Shown in pieces: positions 43,269 to 52,060 of a stretch of DNA of 64,000 nt. The DNA comes from Chitinophaga ginsengisegetis (GTDB lineage: Bacteria > Bacteroidota > Bacteroidia > Chitinophagales > Chitinophagaceae), in contig NZ_FUZZ01000001.1 in assembly GCF_900168065.1 (NCBI RefSeq), forward strand, positions 2,600,623-2,664,622, given 5' to 3'. Position 1 is the first letter of the stretch. Each line of letters begins with the position of its first letter. The position numbers and the translations under genes are program-made. The notes under the pieces are model-generated. The model was not told the origin of the DNA, ran no database searches, and saw only the letters and a program-made list of their open reading frames with translations.

Positions 43269-46028
43269 TTAGATGTTAAAAGCCGTGTCAATGATCTGTT
43301 GCTGTTCACGGGCATGTACTTTCGCATAACCGGTTGCTGTAGAAGCGCTCGGGTTGCGGCTGATAACACCATAGTTGATCTGTTTCAGGTTCATTTGCAG
43401 GAAAGCTGCAGCACCCATGTTCAGTGGTTCTTCCTGTACCCAGAAGAAAGTAGCTCCCTTATACTTCTGTGCAATGGCTTCCAGTTGTTTAACCGGCAGC
43501 GGATACAGTTGTTCCAGGCGAACAATCGCTACATCTTTGCGATCATCTTTAGCCTGTTTGTCACTCAGATCAAAATACATTTTACCGGAGCACAGTAATA
43601 CCTTCTTCACCACAGCGGCGTCGTCGATAAACGGATCATCCAGTACTTCCTTAAAGCCTCCCTGTGTAAATTCCTGCATAGCAGAGTAAGCGCCTACATG
43701 ACGCAGATTTGCTTTTGGAGAGAAGTTAATGAGTGGTTTGCGGAACTGCCAGGTTAACTGACGGCGTAACGCATGGAAGAAGTTGGCGGCAGTCGTGATA
43801 TTGGTGATCACCATATTTTCTTCTGCGCATTGTTGTAAGAAGCGTTCCGGACGGGCATTGGAGTGATCCGGTCCCCCACCTTCATAACCATGAGGCAGCA
43901 GCATTACCAGGCCATTCTGCGTAGTCCATTTCTGTTCTGCGCTGCTGATGTACTGATCAATCACCGTTTGTGCGCCGTTTACAAAGTCGCCGTACTGCGC
44001 TTCCCACAATACCAGGTTATTGGGATTGGCCATCGCATAGCCATATTCAAAGCCCAATACACCATATTCGCTCAATAAAGAGTTATAAATTCTGAATTTA
44101 CCCTGGTTTTCCTGGAGATGACTGAGACGGCTATACGTTTCATTGGTATTTTCATCAAACAGTACCGCATGACGGTGAGAGAAAGTACCGCGTTTTACAT
44201 CTTCCCCGCTCATTCTTACATCTTTCCCTTCTATCAGGAGGCTGGCATAGGCCAGCAGTTCACCGGTGGCCCAATCCACTTTGCCTTCATCCTGGTACAG
44301 TTTTATTTTGTCCTGCAGCAGTTTGCTCACTTTACGCAGGGGCACGAAGTTTTCAGGCCATTTCATGAGGCCGTCGAACAACCGTTTAAAGTCGTCTTCC
44401 TTGATAGCGGTTACCGGGGAAGCGTCAAAATCCTGTGGGGTGGCTTTGCGCAGCGCTTGCCACCATTGCTCCGGTTTTTGACTCACATAAGGCAGCGGAT
44501 GTTGTTTTACCTCATCCAGGCGTGCCTGTAAATCGTCCCAGAAGCCTTTTTCCATTTCTTTGGCCAATGCCTGTGCGTCAGATTCTCCGTTGTTCAGGAG
44601 GAACTGGGTATATACTTCACGCGGATTAGCGTGTTTTTCAATCAGGGCGTAGAGGCTCGGTTGTGTAAACTTGGGCTCATCGCCTTCGTTGTGACCATGT
44701 TTGCGGTAACAAACCATGTCGATAAACACATCTTCGTTGAATTCCTGGCGGTAGCGGGCGGCCAGCTGGGATACCTTCACCACTGCTTCTGCATCATCGC
44801 CGTTTACATGGAATACCGGTGCCTGTACAATCGATGCCACGCTGGTACAGTAATCTGAGGAGCGGGCATCATCAAAATCGGTGGTAAAGCCGATCTGGTT
44901 ATTGATCACAAAGTGAATAGAACCACCTACGTAGTATCCTTTCAGTTTGCTCATCTGTTCCACTTCATACACAATCCCCTGACCGGCAACGGCGGCGTCG
45001 CCATGAATGAGGATGGGCAGTATTTTATCGTAATCGCTGTTGTAGATCACATCTGCTTTACTGCGCGCAAATCCGACCACGATCGGATCTACTACTTCCA
45101 GGTGGGAAGGGTTGGGCATCAGTTGCAGGTTAACGGGTTTGCCACCGGGGGTGGTTACCTGGGAGCGGAAGCCGAGGTGATATTTCACGTCGCCGCTGCC
45201 CATGGTCATATCCGGTACGGCCAGGCCCTCAAATTCATTGAAGATCTGCTCGTAGGTTTTACCCAGGATATTGGCCAGTACGTTTAAACGGCCACGGTGA
45301 GCCATTCCTATCACGGATTCCTGTACGCCATACTCTGCGGCTACGTTAATGATGGCATCCAGCGCCGGAATGGTGGATTCTCCGCCTTCCAGGCCGAAAC
45401 GCTTCTGTCCGATATATTTTGTGTGAAGAAACTTTTCAAAAATAACGCCCTGGTTCAGCTTCTGCAGGATGCGTTTACGCTGCTCCAGCGACAATGGCTG
45501 CAACATAATGGACTCAAATTCTTTCTCCATCCACTTCGCTTTATCACGGTCGTTGATGTAAGTGTATTGAAGTCCTACGGAACCAGCGTAGATCTGCTGC
45601 AGATAGGCAACGATCTTTTCCAGGGAGGCTTTACCCACGCCAATAGTGGTTCCTGCGTAAAATTCGGTTTTAAGATCAGCGTCCCCTAATCCAAAACTGG
45701 CAAGATCCAGGTTGGCCTTGCGGTCCTTTCTTTCACGGATGGGGTTGGTTTTAGCAATTAAATGGCCTTTTTTGCGATACGCCTGGATCAGGCGGTACAC
45801 GCCCAGTTCTTTCGCCAGCTGGTCGTCGCTCACGGGCAACGAAGTGCTGCCTCCTGCTACCGGCGCTGATGTTGCCGCCTTGCCGTTTACATTGGATACT
45901 GCAAAATCAAATCCTTCGAAAAATTTAACCCAATCCGGGTCTACAGAGTTGGGATCTTTGCGGAAATCCTGGTATAACGATTCAATGTAAGCAGGATGTG
46001 AGTTGGTGACGAATGAGAAGTCCTTCAT
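43269..46028 (-). CDS. sucA: 2-oxoglutarate dehydrogenase E1 component
   Basis: 919 residues. Thiamine-diphosphate enzyme that decarboxylates 2-oxoglutarate and passes the succinyl group to E2. N-terminal E2-binding segment (SHPAYIESLYQDFRKDPNSVDPDWVKFFEGF), then AHRGRLNVLANIL, HGDAAVAGQGIVYE, VINNQIGFTTDF, FIDMVCYRKHGHNEGDEPKFTQP (TPP region), and LLPHGYEGGGPDHSNARPERFLQ in the transketolase-like C-terminal half. Full length. First gene of the sucA-sucB operon. Confidence 0.97.
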   Translation of the reverse strand: MKDFSFVTNSHPAYIESLYQDFRKDPNSVDPDWVKFFEGFDFAVSNVNGKAATSAPVAGGSTSLPVSDDQLAKELGVYRLIQAYRKKGHLIAKTNPIRERKDRKANLDLASFGLGDADLKTEFYAGTTIGVGKASLEKIVAYLQQIYAGSVGLQYTYINDRDKAKWMEKEFESIMLQPLSLEQRKRILQKLNQGVIFEKFLHTKYIGQKRFGLEGGESTIPALDAIINVAAEYGVQESVIGMAHRGRLNVLANILGKTYEQIFNEFEGLAVPDMTMGSGDVKYHLGFRSQVTTPGGKPVNLQLMPNPSHLEVVDPIVVGFARSKADVIYNSDYDKILPILIHGDAAVAGQGIVYEVEQMSKLKGYYVGGSIHFVINNQIGFTTDFDDARSSDYCTSVASIVQAPVFHVNGDDAEAVVKVSQLAARYRQEFNEDVFIDMVCYRKHGHNEGDEPKFTQPSLYALIEKHANPREVYTQFLLNNGESDAQALAKEMEKGFWDDLQARLDEVKQHPLPYVSQKPEQWWQALRKATPQDFDASPVTAIKEDDFKRLFDGLMKWPENFVPLRKVSKLLQDKIKLYQDEGKVDWATGELLAYASLLIEGKDVRMSGEDVKRGTFSHRHAVLFDENTNETYSRLSHLQENQGKFRIYNSLLSEYGVLGFEYGYAMANPNNLVLWEAQYGDFVNGAQTVIDQYISSAEQKWTTQNGLVMLLPHGYEGGGPDHSNARPERFLQQCAEENMVITNITTAANFFHALRRQLTWQFRKPLINFSPKANLRHVGAYSAMQEFTQGGFKEVLDDPFIDDAAVVKKVLLCSGKMYFDLSDKQAKDDRKDVAIVRLEQLYPLPVKQLEAIAQKYKGATFFWVQEEPLNMGAAAFLQMNLKQINYGVISRNPSASTATGYAKVHAREQQQIIDTAFNI

Positions 46029-46212
46029 TTACAACGAGTTTTGCTGATCTTCAGTTCAAATACTTTTCTGTTGATCCCAATATATTAATATATGGGATTG
46101 CAAATATCGCTCGTTTTTCGATACGCTGGTTGGAAAAAATGAGAAAAAATCAAGTGTTTATCTGTGATAAAAGGTGCTTATATTTGTAGTTCACCGGAAA
46201 AACTACATTTAG

Positions 46213-46244
46213 TTTGTTTTGTAAAGGTAATATAGTTACCTTTG
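46213..46244 (+). promoter_or_regulatory. Full Bacteroidota promoter of rpsT
   Basis: -33 TTTG at 46213-46216, 20-bp spacer, -7 TACCTTTG at 46237-46244. The ATG is 26 bp further. This is the cleanest promoter in the window. Confidence 0.85.
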
Positions 46245-46269
46245 CCGTCCGAAACTTGAAATTTGAAAA

Positions 46270-46524
46270 ATGGCAAACCATAAAGCAACAAAGAAAGACG
46301 TACGTCAAAGCAGAAAGCGTAATGAGCGTAACCGTTACTATGGTAAAACTACCCGTAACGCCATCCGTGACCTGAAAGCAGTTACCGATAAAGCAACAGC
46401 GGAGAAAGATTTAACTGAGGTAGCTTCTATGCTTGATAAGCTGGCTAAACGTAACGTTATTCACAAGAACAAAGCTGCAAATCTGAAAAGCAAGCTGGCT
46501 AAGAGAGTATTAGCTCTGGCTTAA
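46270..46524 (+). CDS. rpsT: 30S ribosomal protein S20
   Basis: 84 residues, Lys/Arg-rich and helical. [38 protein letters not shown] and [18 protein letters not shown] are typical of S20, which binds 16S rRNA early in 30S assembly. Own strong promoter and terminator. Confidence 0.97.
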   Translation: MANHKATKKDVRQSRKRNERNRYYGKTTRNAIRDLKAVTDKATAEKDLTEVASMLDKLAKRNVIHKNKAANLKSKLAKRVLALA

Positions 46525-46546
46525 TTGCTTCAGTAACAATATTTAT

Positions 46547-46582
46547 AGCTCTTCCTCGAAAAGGAAGGGCTTTTTGTTTTTC
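46547..46582 (+). terminator. Terminator of rpsT
   Basis: 10-bp stem AGCTCTTCCT / AGGAAGGGCT (one G-T pair) with loop CGAAA, followed by TTTTGTTTTT. It ends 12 bp before the next gene's ATG. Confidence 0.9.
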
Positions 46583-46594
46583 CATTTTACCAAG

Positions 46595-48322
46595 ATGATG
46601 AAAAAGATACTCCTGCTTCTGACCGCCCTGTTTCCCCTGCTCTCCTCCGCGCAGGACCTCACCACGCAATACGAGAAAACCAATGGCCGCGAAACCGCCA
46701 CCTACGACGAGGTGATCCGGTATTACCAACAACTTGCCAAGCGCTTCCCGCAGATCAATATACAAACCATTGGCGCCACCGATGCCGGTTTTCCCCTGCA
46801 CCTGGTGACCTACTCCCCCGGCCGGAATTTCGACTTTAAAAGCCTCCACAAACAAAATAAACGGGTTATCCTCATCAATAACGGCATCCATCCCGGTGAA
46901 CCCGATGGTATAGACGCCAGTATGATGCTCCTACGCGACCTCGCACAGGAGAAAATCCATCTCCCGGAAAATATCATACTCGCTGTAATCCCCGTATATA
47001 ATATCGGCGGAATGCTCAACCGCTCCCCCTGGTACCGGGTAGATCAGAACGGCCCCGATGCCTTTGGCTCCCGCGGCAACGCCCAGAACCTGGATCTTAA
47101 CCGCGACTTCATCAAAGCCGATTCAAAAAATGCCCTCGCCTTCCAGCAAATCTATCACCTCACCGATCCGGACGTATTTGTAGATAACCACGTGAGCAAT
47201 GGCGCAGATTATCAGCATATCATGACCCTCCTCACTACTCAGCACAATAAACTCGGCGGACCAATGGGCGAATTCATGAACAAAACATTTGAACCCGGAT
47301 TATACGCCCTGATGAAAAATAAAGGCTACGACCTGGTTCCCTATGTAAATCACTTTGGTGAAACACCCGACAGCGGATGGGTGGAATTTGCCGACGCTCC
47401 CCGTTACTCTACCGGTTATACAACCCTCTTCCATACTTTCGGTTTTGTACCCGAAACACATATGCTGAAACCCTATCCACTGCGCGTAAAAGCAACTTAC
47501 GCCCTGATGGAATGCTTCATCGAATTTACCGCCACACACAGTGAAGAAATTAAACACCTGCGCGAACAGGCAAAGCAAACTGCTCTTACACAGAAAATGT
47601 TTCCGCTCGCGTGGCAGTTTGATATGAACAAATACAGCCTGATCACATTCCGTGGCTTTGCTTCCGGGCACAAACCCAGCGCAATTTCCGGCCTCCCGAG
47701 GTTGTACTACGACCGCTCCAAACCCTACACCAGGCAGGTGAAATTCTATAACTATGCTACCGAAGAAAACTTTGTGGAAAAACCGCAGGCATATATTATT
47801 CCGCAAGGTTGGTGGGCAGTAATCAATCTGCTGAAAAATAACCAGGTAAAAATGCAGCTGCTGCAACATGATACGACCATCCTCGTAGAAGTATATCATA
47901 TTGCCGACTTCCAGAGCTACACCAAACCATTTGAAAAACATTACCTGCACACCAACATCAAAGTAACCAGCAGCAAGGATTCTATACGTTTCCGCAAAGG
48001 TGATTGCTATATTCCCATGAACCAGAATGCCAACCGTTTCCTGATGGAAACACTGGAACCCACCGGTGGCGATTCTTTTTTTGCCTGGAACTTTTTTGAT
48101 GCCATCCTCGGACAAAAAGAAGGATATTCTCCTTATGTTTTTGAAGATACCGGTGCTGAATATTTAAAACAACATCCGGAGTTACAGGAATTATTAAATA
48201 AGAAGAAAGCCGGTGATACTGCATTCGCCAACAACGCCAGTGCGCAGCTGAATTTTGTGTTTAAAAATTCACCTTATGCAGAGCCGGAATACATGCGTTA
48301 CCCGGTGTATAGAGTACGATAA
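46595..48322 (+). CDS. M14-family zinc carboxypeptidase, secreted
   Basis: 576 residues from the ATG at 46595 (the next ATG, 46598, is equally possible). The in-frame start at 46574 lies within the rpsT terminator and is rejected. Signal peptide MMKKILLLLTALFPLLSSAQ. Catalytic part: first zinc ligands in NNGIHPGEPDGIDASMMLLRDL (HxxE), NLDLNRDFIKADS with the substrate-binding Asn-Arg, and the third ligand His in VFVDNHVSNGADYQH. A C-terminal ~250-residue extension has no motif I recognise. It would trim C-terminal residues from peptides outside the cytoplasm; specificity unknown. Confidence 0.88.
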   Translation: MMKKILLLLTALFPLLSSAQDLTTQYEKTNGRETATYDEVIRYYQQLAKRFPQINIQTIGATDAGFPLHLVTYSPGRNFDFKSLHKQNKRVILINNGIHPGEPDGIDASMMLLRDLAQEKIHLPENIILAVIPVYNIGGMLNRSPWYRVDQNGPDAFGSRGNAQNLDLNRDFIKADSKNALAFQQIYHLTDPDVFVDNHVSNGADYQHIMTLLTTQHNKLGGPMGEFMNKTFEPGLYALMKNKGYDLVPYVNHFGETPDSGWVEFADAPRYSTGYTTLFHTFGFVPETHMLKPYPLRVKATYALMECFIEFTATHSEEIKHLREQAKQTALTQKMFPLAWQFDMNKYSLITFRGFASGHKPSAISGLPRLYYDRSKPYTRQVKFYNYATEENFVEKPQAYIIPQGWWAVINLLKNNQVKMQLLQHDTTILVEVYHIADFQSYTKPFEKHYLHTNIKVTSSKDSIRFRKGDCYIPMNQNANRFLMETLEPTGGDSFFAWNFFDAILGQKEGYSPYVFEDTGAEYLKQHPELQELLNKKKAGDTAFANNASAQLNFVFKNSPYAEPEYMRYPVYRVR

Positions 48323-48340
48323 AATATTATCAGTTATGGA

Positions 48341-48378
48341 AGCGGAGATATAAGCAGGGCTTATGTCTCCGCTTTTTT
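48341..48378 (+). terminator. Terminator of the carboxypeptidase gene
   Basis: 15-bp stem AGCGGAGATATAAGC / GCTTATGTCTCCGCT (one G-T pair), 3-nt loop, followed by seven T. Confidence 0.9.
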
Positions 48379-48659
48379 TATGCATCCTGTTCATGATAAT
48401 GAACGGATCATTTCACCCCTGAATAAAATGAACGGGATTTTATTGATGCATGCTTTAAATTCGTTCGCGTTTAGATGTTTGTTAACATACTTCAGAGAAA
48501 TGAAGTGGGCATAATCCTTCCGTTATAAAAACCATATCAACATGAATTCTGCAGTAATTTTTTCTTCATTCATGGTAGTTGTTTGTGTGTATTCAACATA
48601 GGGAGTTCTATAAATACTCTTCTTTCAAACTCATATTCTTTAAACAAAAAACCAAAAAC
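48379..48659. other. Intergenic stretch before the YhcG pair
   Basis: About 280 bp, AT-rich, no gene. It includes an in-frame extension of the first YhcG gene back to 48579 that lacks protein-like composition. No clear promoter box was identified. Confidence 0.4.
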
Positions 48660-49676
48660 ATGTCTTACAAGGAATTTGTACAGGATTTAAAACAGAACAT
48701 TGTCAGGAGCAGATACATTGCTGCAAGGCTTGCTAATCAGGAGCAATTAAAACTCTATTTCAAAATCGGGCAGATGCTTTCCGAGAAGATAAATGCTGAG
48801 AACTGGGGAGCGAAAGTTATCGGGCAACTCTCTATAGATCTGCAACAGGCACTACCTGGGTTAAAAGGATTTTCCACAAGGAACCTTAATAACATGAGGC
48901 AATTTTATGAGACGTACAAAATTTTTCCAATTGTGCAGTCGGTGACTGCACAATTGGAAAAATCCTTTTATAGTATAAGCTTCACTCATCATATCCTTAT
49001 AATAAACAGATGCAGTAAGCCTGAAGCGCAGCATTTTTATATCTCCCAGGCCGCAGAACAATTCTGGTCAGTAAGAGAATTGGAATATCAAATCAATGCC
49101 AATCTTTTCAAACACCAGGGTAATATGCCCCACAACTTCAATAAAACACTGCCGGAAAATATCAAATCCAAAGCACTGGAAGTATTTAAAGATGAATACC
49201 TCATCGGCTTTGTTAATATTAATGAAGAGGATGATGAAGGGATCCTTGAAAATGAAATAGTGAACAACATCAGGAAGTTCATTATGAGTATGGGTAAAGG
49301 ATATTCCTTTATTGGTAATCAGTATAGGCTGGAAGTAAATAACAATGAATTCTTTGTAGATCTGCTCTTTTATAACCGGCACCTGCAATGCCTTGTAGCC
49401 ATTGAATTGAAACGTAAAAAGTTCAAACCTGAATACGCCGGCCAGCTGAACTTTTATCTGAATGTGCTGGATGATAAAGTAAAATTACCACACGAAAATC
49501 CCAGTATCGGCATTATACTCTGTAAACAGAAAGATAATACAGTAGTAGATTATGCTATCAAATCTATCGATAAAGCGATGAGTGTAGGCACCTATACACA
49601 TTATCATGCCCATAGCATACCCGAAAACATGAAAGAATTTTTGCCCGATGCGGAGGCATTAGGAAAAATGCTATAA
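48660..49676 (+). CDS. YhcG/DUF1016 family PD-(D/E)XK nuclease, copy 1
   Basis: 338 residues from the ATG at 48660 (MSYKEFVQDL). N-terminal DUF1016 region, about 1-150: SRYIAARLANQEQLKLYFKIGQML, GFSTRNLNNMRQFYETY, then a WSVRELEYQINANLF segment near 142. C-terminal PD-(D/E)XK nuclease fold, about 180-330: GYSFIGNQYRLEVNNNEFFVDLLFYNRHLQCLVAIELKRKKF, with the Asp and the E-x-K (ELK) of the active site. Function in this family is unsettled; nuclease or recombination-linked roles are suggested. Residues 88-102 are encoded by a perfect 20-bp inverted repeat. A related gene follows after 117 bp. Confidence 0.9.
   Translation: MSYKEFVQDLKQNIVRSRYIAARLANQEQLKLYFKIGQMLSEKINAENWGAKVIGQLSIDLQQALPGLKGFSTRNLNNMRQFYETYKIFPIVQSVTAQLEKSFYSISFTHHILIINRCSKPEAQHFYISQAAEQFWSVRELEYQINANLFKHQGNMPHNFNKTLPENIKSKALEVFKDEYLIGFVNINEEDDEGILENEIVNNIRKFIMSMGKGYSFIGNQYRLEVNNNEFFVDLLFYNRHLQCLVAIELKRKKFKPEYAGQLNFYLNVLDDKVKLPHENPSIGIILCKQKDNTVVDYAIKSIDKAMSVGTYTHYHAHSIPENMKEFLPDAEALGKML
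48921..48963. repeat. Perfect 20-bp palindrome inside YhcG copy 1
   Basis: Arms 48921-48940 and 48944-48963 are fully complementary around a GGT centre. The inner core is CAGTC-GGT-GACTG. It encodes the residues around IVQSVTAQLEK, in the same protein position as the three palindromes in copy 2. Confidence 0.95.
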
Positions 49677-49793
49677 AAATGATAATGAATAACTCACATT
49701 AATAATCCCCCAAACACCGTATCAGTTCACGTTTACACGTTTATTAGCATTCCTCACTTACAACAACATCTCTAACATAAAACCATTATCAAA

Positions 49794-51020
49794 ATGAAAT
49801 TTAACCATCTGCTTAACAGCATTGAAACCACACATGTACATTTCCAGGAAGTAGCCGCCAAAGCTATTAATCGTTCCCTTACCATCCGCAACTGGATGAT
49901 TGGATGTTATATTGTAGAATATGAACAGAAGGGCGTGGATAGAGCCAGATATGGAGCGCAATTATTGGAACAGATTTCGAAAGAACTTCCTGTGCTAAAA
50001 TTATCTGCAACTAACCTAAGACTATGCAGACAATTCTATCAGTATTATCCCCAGATTAGTCAGGTTGTTTCAGACGAATTAAAAAATAATCCCATTCAAA
50101 TTCATCAGTCACTGACTGACGAATTTGAAAAAATCAACATGCGAATTCATCAGTCAGTGACTGATGAATTACAAATAACTAGTAATCAGCAACATACAAT
50201 TCATCAGACAGTGTCTGATGAATTGCTAGCGTCCAATAATTCAAGTGTTTCTTCAGTAACGCCCCCGGTAGAAATTGGCAGGGTTTCAGGTAAGAAAATT
50301 GTAAATAATCTGTCGTTTACACACATTGCCAGTTTGCTTACAATTGAAGATGATTTCAAACGGACCTTTTTTGAAGTAGAATGCATTAAGGGCAACTGGA
50401 GTGTACGCGAACTAAAAAGACAAATCAACAGTCTCTATTTCGAGCGCATGGGTCTTGCCAAAGATCCGCACAAACTGTCCCGGCTGATACAGCAATCAAC
50501 AGAAAGCCCGGTTACACCCGCAGATCTCATCAAAAATGTATACTCATTTGAATTTCTCGATCTTCCGCAAAAAGCAATAGAAAAGGAAAGTACGGTAGAA
50601 CAAAAACTGCTGGATCATTTACAGGAATTTTTACTGGAGATGGGACACGGCTTCTGCCTTGAAGGCCGGCAGAAAAGGATCCTGATAGGACAGGAATATT
50701 ATTTTGTAGATGTTGTGTTTTATCACCGTATCCTGAAATGCCATGTACTCATCGAATTAAAAGTTGGTGATTTCACGTATGCAGATGCCGGACAACTCAC
50801 AACATACCTGAACTATTTCAAAGCAAAAATGACGGCGCCTGGTGATAATCCTCCAATAGGTATTTTGCTGGTCACCAATAAAGATGAGGCACTCGCTGAA
50901 TATGCCATTCCTTCCGGAATGGATCAGCAGATGTTTATCTCTACCTACGCCGTACAACTGCCAACGAAAGAAGAGTTACAACAATTCCTGGCGGGTGAAT
51001 TAAGAAGATGTGAAAGTTAA
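49794..51020 (+). CDS. YhcG/DUF1016 family PD-(D/E)XK nuclease, copy 2
   Basis: 408 residues. DUF1016 start AKAINRSLTIRNWMIGCYIVEYEQKGVDRARYGAQLLEQIS and LRLCRQFYQYYPQI, then an inserted linker (about 87-165) with four related units ISQVVSDEL, IHQSLTDEF, IHQSVTDEL and IHQTVSDEL. LSFTHIASLL and NWSVRELKRQINSLYFERMGL resume the family core. The C-terminal nuclease part has EYYFVDVVFYHRILKCHVLIELKVGDF with the Asp and E-x-K motif. It is clearly diverged from copy 1, so not a recent duplication. Its stop overlaps the convergent ketosynthase-like gene by 4 bp. No restriction-modification partner is nearby. Confidence 0.9.
   Translation: MKFNHLLNSIETTHVHFQEVAAKAINRSLTIRNWMIGCYIVEYEQKGVDRARYGAQLLEQISKELPVLKLSATNLRLCRQFYQYYPQISQVVSDELKNNPIQIHQSLTDEFEKINMRIHQSVTDELQITSNQQHTIHQTVSDELLASNNSSVSSVTPPVEIGRVSGKKIVNNLSFTHIASLLTIEDDFKRTFFEVECIKGNWSVRELKRQINSLYFERMGLAKDPHKLSRLIQQSTESPVTPADLIKNVYSFEFLDLPQKAIEKESTVEQKLLDHLQEFLLEMGHGFCLEGRQKRILIGQEYYFVDVVFYHRILKCHVLIELKVGDFTYADAGQLTTYLNYFKAKMTAPGDNPPIGILLVTNKDEALAEYAIPSGMDQQMFISTYAVQLPTKEELQQFLAGELRRCES
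50097..50225. repeat. Three in-frame, covarying palindromes inside YhcG copy 2
   Basis: Centres near 50112, 50157 and 50211, spaced 45 and 54 bp (15 and 18 codons). First: 15-bp arms with one mismatch (50097-50127). Second: perfect 13-bp arms (50144-50170). Third: perfect 14-bp arms (50197-50225). Each has a single central base. The core changes from TCAGTCA/TGACTGA to TCAGACA/TGTCTGA with both arms altered together. They encode the IHQ(S/T)(V/L)(T/S)DE(L/F) units. Confidence 0.95.
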
Positions 51021-52060
51021 ACCCTTTCCAGTTTCAGCATAACATGCTGTTCCCCGTAAAAATGATTGTAGAAAAGGATAGTGCGAACAGGCGCAGACAA
51101 ATGCTCCGTACCAGGAAACCAGGTGGCCGGTATTTGCTGCGCTTTGATAATCTGCGCGGCTAACCATAACCCAAACGCTCCGGCAGTATCATATTCACCG
51201 CAAAGATGCTTGAATGGCAACTGTGGTATGCCTGGAAAACATTGATCCAGCTCCTGGTAATAATGCTCGTGATTACTGTCGCCGTTACGACCGGTAATGA
51301 TCAGGTCAGGAGAAGTGGTAAAGCTTTTCAGGGCTTCGGCTAGTTTTCCGCCGCGTGGTTTGTACAGCATCCTGAAATCAGAAATGGCTGCGTAGCTCTG
51401 CGGTGTAGGCGTGCCTGTTAGTGTGAAGAAAGTAGCGCCTTCTCCGGCAATACTGCCGGGCGAAAGATGACGATATAATTCCCGGTTGTCGGTAGGCGCT
51501 TCTTTCCAGAAACCGATCCGGCTTTTGATATAAAAATGTTCTTTTGTAATTTCCTCAAATGCGCCGGTAAGCGTATGTGTGGCGCCTTCCTGCAACAGCA
51601 TCATGCTGTCCAGCAAAGCATTTTCAAAGGAAAAACCGCGGTGTACAAAAGTATTGTTATAGGCTGTGCACTTTTGCTGCAACGCAATTAATCCATTCAC
51701 AGAATTGTAGGTAGATTGAATAAAAGGAGTTGGGTTCAGGGCTGTTTCCTTGTATTCGGCAATCTCTTTGATAAATTTCTCCGTGTCTTGTAAACTGCCT
51801 TTGCCGGTGCCGGTAATAATGGGTCCTGGTATGGTGATGCCACTTTCCTGGCTGCATTTAAGTGCAGCGGTCAGTCCCATTTTAAGCACCCTTGTCATGC
51901 GACGCAGGCTGTTGCCGGGGATGAATGGCTTATAATCGGGTTCTATACAGGCAAGCAGGTTACTATCTGTATGTACCAACTGCGCCGAAAAAATATCCCC
52001 TTCAAAAGTTGGCTGCGGGGAGATGGCCGCCATTGCTTGTATGTAACACTTACCCTTCAT
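51017..52060 (-). CDS. Ketosynthase-like protein without the active-site Cys
   Basis: 347 residues, thiolase-like fold. At the place of the usual TACSSS motif it has NTFVHRGFSFENALLDSMML, so the catalytic Cys is absent. SPGSIAGEGATFF and a late HLCGEYDTAGAFGLWLAAQII are the remaining recognisable ketosynthase segments. It overlaps the active ketosynthase gene by 11 bp. Such inactive partners commonly pair with an active ketosynthase as a chain-length-type subunit, which is the likely role here. Last gene of the dialkylresorcinol operon, convergent with YhcG copy 2. Confidence 0.85.
   Translation of the reverse strand: MKGKCYIQAMAAISPQPTFEGDIFSAQLVHTDSNLLACIEPDYKPFIPGNSLRRMTRVLKMGLTAALKCSQESGITIPGPIITGTGKGSLQDTEKFIKEIAEYKETALNPTPFIQSTYNSVNGLIALQQKCTAYNNTFVHRGFSFENALLDSMMLLQEGATHTLTGAFEEITKEHFYIKSRIGFWKEAPTDNRELYRHLSPGSIAGEGATFFTLTGTPTPQSYAAISDFRMLYKPRGGKLAEALKSFTTSPDLIITGRNGDSNHEHYYQELDQCFPGIPQLPFKHLCGEYDTAGAFGLWLAAQIIKAQQIPATWFPGTEHLSAPVRTILFYNHFYGEQHVMLKLERV

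Noticed and set aside
47300..48115. 271-codon open frame on the minus strand
   Set aside because: Antisense to the M14 carboxypeptidase; no motif and shadow-like composition.
50097..50225. CRISPR-like short repeats
   Set aside because: Units are in-frame coding palindromes of differing sequence with coding spacers; no cas genes are near.
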